DNA of 9,804 nt from an uncultured Rikenellaceae bacterium. Its GTDB lineage: Bacteria; Bacteroidota; Bacteroidia; Bacteroidales; Rikenellaceae. Location of the stretch: NCBI GenBank assembly GCA_947054185.1, contig CAMRVW010000085.1:1-9804 (forward strand), given 5' to 3'. Below, piece after piece: positions 1 through 5,530 of the stretch. The position numbers and the translations under genes are program-made. A model generated the notes under the pieces. That model was not told the DNA's origin, made no database searches, and was given only the letters and a program-made list of their open reading frames with translations. The number at the start of each line of letters is the position of its first letter. The first letter of the stretch is position 1.

Positions 1-168
1 GCCAATGCCACATCCAAGTTTACCCTTCGTGATGGTGTCATCTATGTAAGCCTCTCTTCAGCTGCGGCTGCGGCAGAACTTTTCGCTCGTCGAATGCAGG
101 TGATGGCTTCACTTAATTCTGTTGCCGGTCAAAAAATGGTTCGTTTTATCCATATATCTTTAGGATAG
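1..168 (+). CDS. DciA/DUF721 family protein, C-terminal fragment
   Basis: The open frame from base 1 encodes 55 residues and stops at TAG (166-168); the start lies left of the window. The readable segment has the usual end of a DUF721/DciA domain: a short beta strand (FTLRDGVIYVSLSS), an Ala-rich helix that continues into ELFARRMQVMASLN, then a last strand (KMVRFIHIS). DciA-type proteins act in the cytoplasm and help load the replicative helicase DnaB; in Bacteroidota the function is inferred from the family. From memory, related genomes often have this gene beside recF, which cannot be checked here. It converges with mnmG, and two parS sites lie between them, fitting an origin-proximal, replication-linked neighbourhood. 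The family call rests on the pattern of a short C-terminal piece, so moderate confidence. Confidence 0.72.
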   Translation, partial: ANATSKFTLRDGVIYVSLSSAAAAAELFARRMQVMASLNSVAGQKMVRFIHISLG

Positions 169-305
169 TCTTTTTGAAATACTTAAAAATAATTAATTTC
201 TAAATAAAATTATTATCTTGTTGGATATTCTTTTGTATCTTATTCCTTTGAGTTATTTTGATAACTTGTCTTGGTGTTTTGTATCAGTCGATTAATTTGT
301 GAGTT

Positions 306-325
306 AACTCATGAACATGAGTTTT
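306..325 (+). terminator. Possible weak terminator of the DciA-like gene
   Basis: AACTCAT (306-312) and ATGAGTT (317-323) form a 7-bp stem around a GAAC loop, followed by a short T-rich tail. It lies about 140 bases after the DciA-like stop on the same strand. The stem is AT-rich and the tail short, so it may be inefficient. A separate palindrome, GAGTTAACTC (301-310), overlaps its left arm. Confidence 0.35.
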
Positions 326-421
326 ATTAAAGAACATAAAGTTTAAAACAGCCAACACAATCACTTAAAAACCACCCACAAGCCAGTTATCTAAAACCCG
401 CATAAACAGAGAGTTTCAGAA

Positions 422-437
422 TGTTTCACGTGGAACC
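422..437 (+). promoter_or_regulatory. parS: parS-like ParB-binding site, copy 1
   Basis: The sequence TGTTTCACGTGGAACC matches the bacterial parS 16-mer (reverse complement of TGTTCCACGTGAAACA) at 15 of 16 positions; only the last base differs. parS nucleates ParB binding and CTP-dependent spreading for origin segregation. It is in the same orientation as copy 2 at 603, 181 bases away. Confidence 0.85.
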
Positions 438-602
438 TTAATAACCCTTCTTAAATACACTGTAAAATATAGGTGTTTTTTGTAGTGATGTGTGTGATTT
501 TTTGATTTTGATTTTACTATGTTTCTTGGTTTTTTACTTAGAATTTGGTTGGGTTTGGTTGAAGTGTTGTGTTGTATTTTTTGTTTTGTTGTGTGTTATT
601 GA

Positions 603-618
603 TGTTTCACGTGGAACA
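603..618 (+). promoter_or_regulatory. parS: parS ParB-binding site, copy 2 (perfect)
   Basis: The sequence TGTTTCACGTGGAACA is exactly the reverse complement of the Bacillus subtilis parS consensus TGTTCCACGTGAAACA. An exact 16-mer is very unlikely by chance, and a second near-perfect copy sits 181 bases away. The site lies 36 bases left of the mnmG terminator palindrome, in non-coding DNA. The parA and parB genes are not in this window. Confidence 0.92.
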
Positions 619-653
619 TTAAAAAGTGGTTGATTGAGTGTGGTGTGTAATAA

Positions 654-691
654 AAAGAAGAGGCTCATTAATATTAATGAGCCTCTTCTTT
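654..691 (-). terminator. mnmG terminator: perfect 38-bp palindrome
   Basis: Bases 654-672 (AAAGAAGAGGCTCATTAAT) and 673-691 are exact reverse complements, giving a 19-bp arm whose AT-rich centre would form the loop. Read on the minus strand, the stem ends in a T-rich run (TCTTCTTTTTATTA) and starts five bases after the mnmG stop, so it should be the intrinsic terminator of mnmG. A plus-strand read-out has only a short T run, so termination there would be weaker. Confidence 0.85.
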
Positions 692-696
692 GGTGT

Positions 697-2568
697 CTAT
701 CTTGAGAAGTATACTAATAGGATGTTTATGTCGGATGGTGATACTCCTGGTATTCGTGATGCTTGTCCGAGAGTTTTTGGTTTTATTTTTGAGAGTTTTT
801 GTCGGGCTTCGATTGTGATTGATTTTAATGTGTTGTAATCGAAGTCGTCGCGGATGCGTATGTTTTCTAATCGTTCAAGGCGTTCGGCTATGAGTTTTTC
901 GCGTTCTATGTATCCCTTGTATTTTGTCAGTATGTTTACCTCTTCTATTGTTTCTTTGTTGTATTTGTGTTCGGTAATGAAGTTCTTGAGGGGGGGGAGT
1001 TGTTCTGTCAGTTGGTCGAGCGATATTTCGGCTCGTGATATTATGTCGATAAGCTTTCGTTTTTGGTTGATGGGTGAAGAGTTTACAGATGCGAGATAAT
1101 TATTCACTTCTTCCGGAGATGCGCTGTAATCTTTAATGAACGATTGGAGTTGCTCTATTTTTTTTATCTTGTCGCGTACTATGTTCATGCGGTGTTCGTC
1201 GGCCAATCCTGCTTCATATCCTTTGCCGGTGAGTCTTATGTCGGCGTTGTCTCCACGTAAGAGTATGCGATATTCGGCACGGCTTGTAAACATGCGGTAT
1301 GGTTCGTCGACACCCTTGGTTACCAGATCATCTATGAGCACTCCTATGTATGCCTCGTTGCGACGGAGTATGAATGGTTTGCGCCCGGTTAATGCCAGGT
1401 GTGCATTCATGCCGGCAATGAGACCTTGTGCCGCAGCTTCTTCATATCCGGTGGTGCCGTTTATTTGACCGGCAAAATAGAGTCCTTTTATTAATTTGGT
1501 CTCGAGTGTATGTTGCAGTTGTGTCGGTGGAAAGTAATCATATTCGATTGCATATCCGGGACGGAAGAGAGCTATGTTTTCAAAACCCTCTATTTTAGAC
1601 AATGCCTCGAACTGAACCTGCCAAGGGAGCGATGAAGAGAATCCGTTGAGATAATATTCTATGGTGTCAGACCCTTCGGGCTCGAGGAAAAGTTGATGTT
1701 GCTCTTTGTCGCTGAAGGTGCGGAGCTTGTCTTCGATGCTGGGACAATAGCGTGGGCCGATGCCTGCAATGGTGCCGTTAAACAGAGGTGAGTCGTTGAA
1801 TCCTTTGCGCAGGGTGTCGTGCACCCGAGGTGATGTATATGCTATGTAACAAGGGAGCTGTTTTTGTGTTGGAGCTGTTTCAGGCAAGAATGAAAATTTG
1901 TCAGGCTCTTCGTCACCATACTGTATTGTCAGCTTACTGAAATCGATGCTGCGTCCGTCTATGCGTGCGGGAGTACCTGTTTTCATGCGTCCAACCTCAA
2001 AACCCAACGATGCCAGTTGTGCACTCAGACCTAACGACGCCATCTCACCGATGCGTCCGCCCCGTGTCTGTGACCGTCCCACGTGTATCAATCCTTCCAA
2101 AAAGGTGCCCGCTGTGAGTATTACCGCAGATGCCTCGAATTTCATGCCCAGACGTGTCTGAACGCCTGTTATTTTATCTCCATCTATAGAGATGGCCGTT
2201 ACGTCATCTTGCCATAGATTCAGGTTGTCGGTATGCTCTAACTCTCGTCTCCACAGACGCGAAAACAACTCTTTATCGCATTGTGCCCGCGGACTCCACA
2301 TTGCAGCACCCTTAGAACGGTTCAGCATCCTGAATTGTATTGTGGAACGATCGGTTATTATACCCATCATGCCGCCAAGCGCATCTATTTCTCTGACAAT
2401 CTGCCCCTTAGCGACCCCTCCCACAGCCGGATTACATGACATATTGGCATATTTTGTCATGTCCATAGTGATTAGAAGTGTCTCGGAACCCATTATTGCG
2501 GCGGCTCTTGCAGCTTCACAACCGGCATGTCCTCCGCCGACAACTATTACATCAAACTTTGTTTTCAT
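697..2568 (-). CDS. mnmG: tRNA uridine-5-carboxymethylaminomethyl modification enzyme MnmG (GidA)
   Basis: The 623-residue protein has normal MnmG length. MnmG works with the GTPase MnmE in the cytoplasm to install the (carboxymethyl)aminomethyl group at C5 of wobble uridine 34 in certain tRNAs, using FAD, NADH and methylene-THF. Visible marks: the N-terminal FAD-binding motif G11-G-G-H-A-G16; the SCNP cysteine C45; GidA signature 1, GPRYCPSIEDK, with C275; signature 2 starting AGQINGTTGYEE at about 366-389; and the C-terminal tRNA/MnmE-binding helical domain with YKGYIEREK and SRIPGVSPSDI. The ATG start at 2566-2568 gives the canonical N-terminus and follows an A-rich leader without a Shine-Dalgarno. 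It ends in TAG, directly against a terminator, and stands alone: about 1.1 kb of non-coding DNA separates it from ybeY upstream. No key residue is missing. Confidence 0.98.
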   Translation of the reverse strand: MKTKFDVIVVGGGHAGCEAARAAAIMGSETLLITMDMTKYANMSCNPAVGGVAKGQIVREIDALGGMMGIITDRSTIQFRMLNRSKGAAMWSPRAQCDKELFSRLWRRELEHTDNLNLWQDDVTAISIDGDKITGVQTRLGMKFEASAVILTAGTFLEGLIHVGRSQTRGGRIGEMASLGLSAQLASLGFEVGRMKTGTPARIDGRSIDFSKLTIQYGDEEPDKFSFLPETAPTQKQLPCYIAYTSPRVHDTLRKGFNDSPLFNGTIAGIGPRYCPSIEDKLRTFSDKEQHQLFLEPEGSDTIEYYLNGFSSSLPWQVQFEALSKIEGFENIALFRPGYAIEYDYFPPTQLQHTLETKLIKGLYFAGQINGTTGYEEAAAQGLIAGMNAHLALTGRKPFILRRNEAYIGVLIDDLVTKGVDEPYRMFTSRAEYRILLRGDNADIRLTGKGYEAGLADEHRMNIVRDKIKKIEQLQSFIKDYSASPEEVNNYLASVNSSPINQKRKLIDIISRAEISLDQLTEQLPPLKNFITEHKYNKETIEEVNILTKYKGYIEREKLIAERLERLENIRIRDDFDYNTLKSITIEARQKLSKIKPKTLGQASRIPGVSPSDINILLVYFSR

Positions 2569-2595
2569 TGTTTTTATTTTTCGCCCGAATAATGA

Positions 2596-2605
2596 CTTTT
2601 TAAGG
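2596..2605 (+). repeat. CTTTTTAAGG motif, copy 1
   Basis: Exact CTTTTTAAGG preceded by AATGA, 28 bases before the mnmG start. It is one of five exact, same-orientation copies, all in non-coding DNA of this window. Its function is unknown. It would lie in the mnmG 5' leader if the nearby candidate promoter is real. Confidence 0.6.
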
Positions 2606-2632
2606 TATTTGGGCTATGTTTTAACTGTTTTG

Positions 2633-2640
2633 CAAATGTA
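2633..2640 (-). promoter_or_regulatory. Candidate mnmG promoter -7 element
   Basis: On the minus strand this reads TACATTTG, matching the Bacteroides -7 consensus TAnnTTTG. It is 65 bases upstream of the mnmG start, implying a leader of somewhat under 60 bases. I see no clear -33 TTTG at the expected spacing, so this is tentative. Confidence 0.4.
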
Positions 2641-2673
2641 ATCAGTAATTTGGATAGTTTTTTGATAAATTGG

Positions 2674-2683
2674 CTTTTTAAGG
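2674..2683 (+). repeat. CTTTTTAAGG motif, copy 2
   Basis: Exact CTTTTTAAGG preceded by ATTGG, 78 bases from copy 1 and in the same orientation. Confidence 0.6.
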
Positions 2684-2728
2684 GTCTTCGGTGTCTGGAT
2701 TTTATTTTTATGCTGTGCGCAAAATTTG

Positions 2729-2738
2729 CTTTTTAAGG
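2729..2738 (+). repeat. CTTTTTAAGG motif, copy 3
   Basis: Exact CTTTTTAAGG preceded by ATTTG, 55 bases from copy 2. It is the copy that differs most in the base pair just before the core. Confidence 0.6.
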
Positions 2739-3126
2739 TGAGCCAATAGAGAGATCGCTTTTTTATATACGATGAAATGGTTGATTATGATGTTTTTACA
2801 CCTGTATAAATATTATATATACTATTTTTTGGGTATTGAATATGGTAATTGATAAAAAATAGGCAGATATAGATATTATTTTTGATTTTTTTAATCATAA
2901 GCGGAGCTTACGAGGTGCAAAAACGATAAATAACAGCATTAAAAAGATAATCATAAAAACAAGAATCTCATTATTTGCAATGAAAACGACTGTAAAATTC
3001 ATGTAAAAGTCATTTTTCTGATGTAATTTGCTTAAAATGGGTGAGAGTGCTCCTGGTAAATATTGTGTTTTGATTGGGAAGCAGGTAAAATATCATTAAA
3101 AAACAGACAAGAGAGAGCCTCGAATA

Positions 3127-3188
3127 TTGAAATTTGCAAGAATAGGGGAGTGTCCGAGACCATGATTCGCCTATTACAAGAATTTCAA
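3127..3188. other. Two-part hairpin in non-coding DNA
   Basis: TTGAAATT (3127-3134) pairs with AATTTCAA (3181-3188), and inside it AATAGG (3141-3146) pairs with CCTATT (3170-3175). The internal loop is 6 bases on one side and 5 on the other, and the terminal loop is 23 bases. No T run follows on either strand, so it is not an obvious terminator. It could be an RNA structure or a protein-binding site; function unknown. Confidence 0.4.
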
Positions 3189-3586
3189 ATTTTTGCAAAT
3201 TTTGATGGAAACCGGAGCCTCAGACAGAAATTAACATGAAAAAAAGGGTGTGAAACTCAAATTCAAGCGTTGAGATCAGCTCCAAATCTAATAACCGACC
3301 TTCTCCGAGCGCACCTGTTCATAACCGTAAGATAATTCCCGAGACAGACGGTTACCCTTCTGTAAGTTACCAAAGCCGCAACAGCACCCGGATGCAAAAC
3401 ATCTCCTGTCATCGAATTACCTTACTTACAATCTCTGAAAATCATATATTATACGAGCACAAATTGTAAAACCTGTAAAAAATGCACTCCCCATGCCATT
3501 ATTTTTCAACAGATTCCATCGTGGTCGATTACGACAGAAACAAAGCACATGAGTGATGTATGCAGAATCGCCTTTTTGAGGCATAA

Positions 3587-3614
3587 AAAAAGTCTCTTAA
3601 ACAAGAGACTTTTT
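3587..3614 (-). terminator. Bidirectional intrinsic terminator downstream of ybeY
   Basis: AAAAAGTCTCTT (3587-3598) and AAGAGACTTTTT (3603-3614) form a perfect 12-bp stem around the loop AAAC, flanked by an A run on the left and ending in Ts on the right, so it can terminate on either strand. On the minus strand it lies about 70 bases after the ybeY stop and ends in a run of seven Ts. A smaller hairpin, GCCT/AGGC (3570-3582), follows directly. Confidence 0.85.
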
Positions 3615-3643
3615 AATGACAACCGTTGCAGGGTGTGAATGAT

Positions 3644-3667
3644 GCCGTTATCAGTTAAAAAAACGGC
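3644..3667 (-). other. Small hairpin in the ybeY 3' region
   Basis: GCCGTT (3644-3649) pairs with AACGGC (3662-3667) around a 12-base A-rich loop, 17 bases after the ybeY stop and just before the main terminator. It may be a 3'-UTR stability element or have no role. Confidence 0.3.
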
Positions 3668-3683
3668 TATTTAAGCACTTAAA

Positions 3684-4127
3684 TCACTTTTCAGACATAG
3701 ATACAAGCAGTGCGAGATATTCGTCTTCTTTCGACCTCATGACGGCTTTTTCCTCTTCCTGCTTGTCGCCATATCCCAACAGGTGGAGCACCCCGTGCAC
3801 AATCACCCTTTTTAATTCGTTTTCAAAGCCTGTTTTGAATGTTTCCCCGTTTTCGCGTACGTTATCGACACTTATTATCAGATCGCCCGAAATAAGCCTT
3901 TTTTTGCCTTTTTCAAGGCAGTAATCGAATGTGATGATATCGGTGAAATAGTCGTGGTCGAGAAATTGGCGGTTGGTCTGCAACACATATTGGTCAGAAC
4001 AAAATACGACAGATATGTCGCCGAGAGTTCCTCCCTCCGCCTCGATGACCTTTTTCAGCCATGCGGATGTGAGACGTTTTTTCCCATATTCGAAACCCTC
4101 TTTTACGGTGTGATATGTGATTGCCAT
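3684..4127 (-). CDS. ybeY: Endoribonuclease / rRNA maturation factor YbeY
   Basis: The 147-residue protein has normal YbeY (UPF0054) length. YbeY is a metal-dependent single-strand RNase of the cytoplasm, involved in 16S rRNA 3'-end maturation and ribosome quality control. Seen: the substrate-pocket stretch NRQFLDHDYFTDIITFD (about 52-68) and the metal motif HGVLHLLGYGD with H111, H115 and D121. In E. coli the third ligand is His; Asp at this site is, from memory, common in Bacteroidota homologues, and Asp can still bind metal. It ends in TGA. The ATG start (4125-4127) gives an N-terminus typical of the group, with no Shine-Dalgarno. From memory, related genomes often order envC-like, ybeY and mnmG next to each other; here the order is kept but long non-coding stretches separate them, so ybeY probably has its own promoter, which I could not identify. 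Confidence 0.95.
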   Translation of the reverse strand: MAITYHTVKEGFEYGKKRLTSAWLKKVIEAEGGTLGDISVVFCSDQYVLQTNRQFLDHDYFTDIITFDYCLEKGKKRLISGDLIISVDNVRENGETFKTGFENELKRVIVHGVLHLLGYGDKQEEEKAVMRSKEDEYLALLVSMSEK

Positions 4128-4436
4128 GATTTTTTGATTTGCGGTTTGAAAATTAGGTTATACGTGTTCGACTTTTTGAAAATTCCGGTTGGAGCGTTCA
4201 AATTTTCGCCCGGGAAATTTTATTCAAAGGAACAAAAAAAATCGTAAAAAAGTAAACAGCAACGTTCCTATTTTTTTGAAAACAGTCGTGAGTAATCCTA
4301 AAAAACGGATCTGAGAAAATAGGTTTTTAAGTGAAAATATATGGCGTTGTTTCGTCTCGAAAACAGGGACGATTTCAACCCTTATTCCTGGAAAAATTCG
4401 GTTGACAAAGAGTAAATTTTAATGAAAAACAAATGC

Positions 4437-4446
4437 CTTTTTAAGG
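4437..4446 (+). repeat. CTTTTTAAGG motif, copy 4
   Basis: Exact CTTTTTAAGG preceded by AATGC, about 310 bases upstream of ybeY and in the same orientation as the copies upstream of mnmG. Confidence 0.6.
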
Positions 4447-4550
4447 GAGGTGCGGGTTTGGTCGGAGCTCTCCGGAATCTGTTTTTATGACTCTTGTTTA
4501 TGTCTTTTCAAGTGTGGTTTCAGCGGGTAAAAATAGGTTGGTTGAATTGA

Positions 4551-4560
4551 CTTTTTAAGG
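4551..4560 (+). repeat. CTTTTTAAGG motif, copy 5
   Basis: Exact CTTTTTAAGG preceded by ATTGA, 114 bases from copy 4. Copies 1, 2, 4 and 5 share the extended form WWTGNCTTTTTAAGG. Confidence 0.6.
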
Positions 4561-4902
4561 AAAGTGGAGGGGTTTGTTTTTTGGGAAAAACATGTCGGAA
4601 AAAAGCGATTTTTTACTCTGAAAAGAGGATGTTTTTTGCTGCTTCAGAGCCGGAAAAAGGGCAAATTCCTATAAAATACGAAAAAAAGCGTTTATTTTTT
4701 TGCTCTCACAATTTAAAATAATGTGCTTATTTTTTATTTTAAATTAAAGCTCGAATGAAAATAACGTTAATTATTAACCAAATCCCCATTTTTCCCCTTT
4801 AGTGAGATATTTTTGGTTTTTATGATATTACGCATCCTTTTTTGGAATAATTTTCGGACAAAAACCCTTTTTATGCCGGTGAAAATTTTGAAGAAAGAGG
4901 CT

Positions 4903-4923
4903 CCGTTTTTTACTCAAAAACGG
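4903..4923. other. Hairpin CCGTTTTT / AAAAACGG
   Basis: An 8-bp perfect stem (4903-4910 with 4916-4923) around the loop TACTC. Its arm is an inverted copy of the TAAAAAACGG word seen at 4299-4308 and 5050-5059. No gene on either strand ends nearby, so a terminator role has no client. Confidence 0.4.
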
Positions 4924-5314
4924 GGTATCGCTTCGCTAAAAAACAGCTTTGGGCAAGAGGAGAAAAATACCCTTTTCAAGGGTCAAAACAGGGTCGGTTT
5001 CGAGGCTTTTTCAGGAGCTGTTTTCAAACTCCTTTTTTGTGATTTCATCTAAAAAACGGTGTCGGGTCAATTGAGATTTTTGATGTAAAAAGCGAGGTGT
5101 CTTGTTCGAAAATAGTCCCATGTTTTTGCCGTCGGAACAGCTCTCTTTTTCTATAAAAAAACGAGTGCGCGGAAGACTTTGATTTTGGAGAAAAACAACA
5201 AACCTTCACGCTTATTTTCAAAAAAACATGTGAAAAGTTTCCACTTTTTTTCCGGAAAACCATCTCCCGCAAGAGTGCTTCAATGAATTATCATGATTAT
5301 AAAACTTCAGACTG

Positions 5315-5428
5315 ATTATCGGATAGGCTTTTGCTTGTATGAAGGCAAATCACCGGTGCCGAGGTATAAATCACGGTTAACAGACAATAACACAGATCAT
5401 TAACGCCTCAAATAGGCTTGCCGATAAT
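5315..5428. other. Long-range inverted repeat downstream of the EnvC-like gene
   Basis: ATTATCGG (5315-5322) is the exact complement of CCGATAAT (5421-5428). Just inside each arm the same word, ATAGGCTT, occurs in direct orientation (5323-5330 and 5412-5419). The enclosed 100 bases hold no gene. This may be part of an untranslated RNA or the EnvC mRNA 3' end. The support is only the repeat pattern. Confidence 0.3.
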
Positions 5429-5469
5429 AGTCAAGGCAGAAAATGTGACGTTGCAATATCCTTAAAATC

Positions 5470-5506
5470 ACCGATATAGCTTCAGAAAGGCTATGCTCCA
5501 ATCGGT
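5470..5506 (-). terminator. Possible terminator/3' hairpin of the EnvC-like operon
   Basis: ACCGAT and ATAGC (5470-5480) pair with GCTAT (5490-5494) and ATCGGT (5501-5506), with a 6-base bulge (5495-5500). It starts 25 bases after the EnvC-like stop. On the minus strand it is followed by GATTTTAAGG, a poor T tract, so it is either a weak terminator or an mRNA 3'-end structure. It is the only hairpin close to the end of this operon. Confidence 0.35.
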
Positions 5507-5530
5507 AAAAATTGAAGACAGTCGGTAAAA

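Larger units (their letters stand above)
169..653. other. Convergent intergenic region, no gene
   Basis: This stretch between the DciA-like gene and mnmG has no plausible coding frame. It contains a weak hairpin followed by Ts (306-325), two parS sites (422-437 and 603-618), and a marked composition switch: about 325-420 is rich in A and C with few G, while about 470-602 is almost pure T, G and A with only about three C on the top strand. I see no tRNA or known small RNA. Confidence 0.7.
2569..3586. other. Long AT-rich non-coding region upstream of mnmG
   Basis: This stretch of about 1 kb between mnmG and the ybeY terminator has no credible gene; the only open frames are short and lack recognisable composition or domains. 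It holds a candidate -7 promoter element for mnmG (2633-2640), three exact copies of CTTTTTAAGG (2596-2605, 2674-2683, 2729-2738) and a two-part hairpin (3127-3188). The rest is A/T-rich with nothing I can name. Confidence 0.65.
4128..5469. other. Long non-coding region upstream of ybeY, rich in A/T runs
   Basis: This 1.3 kb stretch has no credible gene; the short open frames in it lack domains and sensible composition. It is dense in A and T runs of 5-8 bases joined by short GC clusters. Recurrent words are CTTTTTAAGG (4437-4446, 4551-4560) and CTAAAAAACGG (4298-4308, 5049-5059), with TAAAAAACGG inverted at 4903-4912. Small stem-loops include CCGTTTTT/AAAAACGG (4903-4923). From about 5280 the homopolymer style ends and a more ordinary sequence with inverted repeats begins. 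It may be decayed DNA, a regulatory zone or untranslated RNA; the sequence alone does not decide. Confidence 0.6.

Noticed and set aside
301..650. Replication origin itself
   Set aside because: parS sites are present, but I saw no convincing cluster of DnaA boxes or dnaA gene, and the flanking genes converge on the region.
2192..2641. 149-codon plus-strand frame opposite mnmG
   Set aside because: Antisense shadow of the strongly supported mnmG reading frame.
3010..3198. 62-codon minus-strand frame upstream of mnmG
   Set aside because: It overlaps the nested hairpin, has no domain and has a poor amino-acid pattern for a small protein.
4813..5052. 79-codon plus-strand frame in the ybeY upstream spacer
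   Set aside because: TTG start, Phe/Lys-rich translation from A/T runs, and no domain.
5045..5272. 75-codon minus-strand frame in the same spacer
   Set aside because: Composition mirrors the A/T runs; no domain, signal peptide or neighbour linkage.
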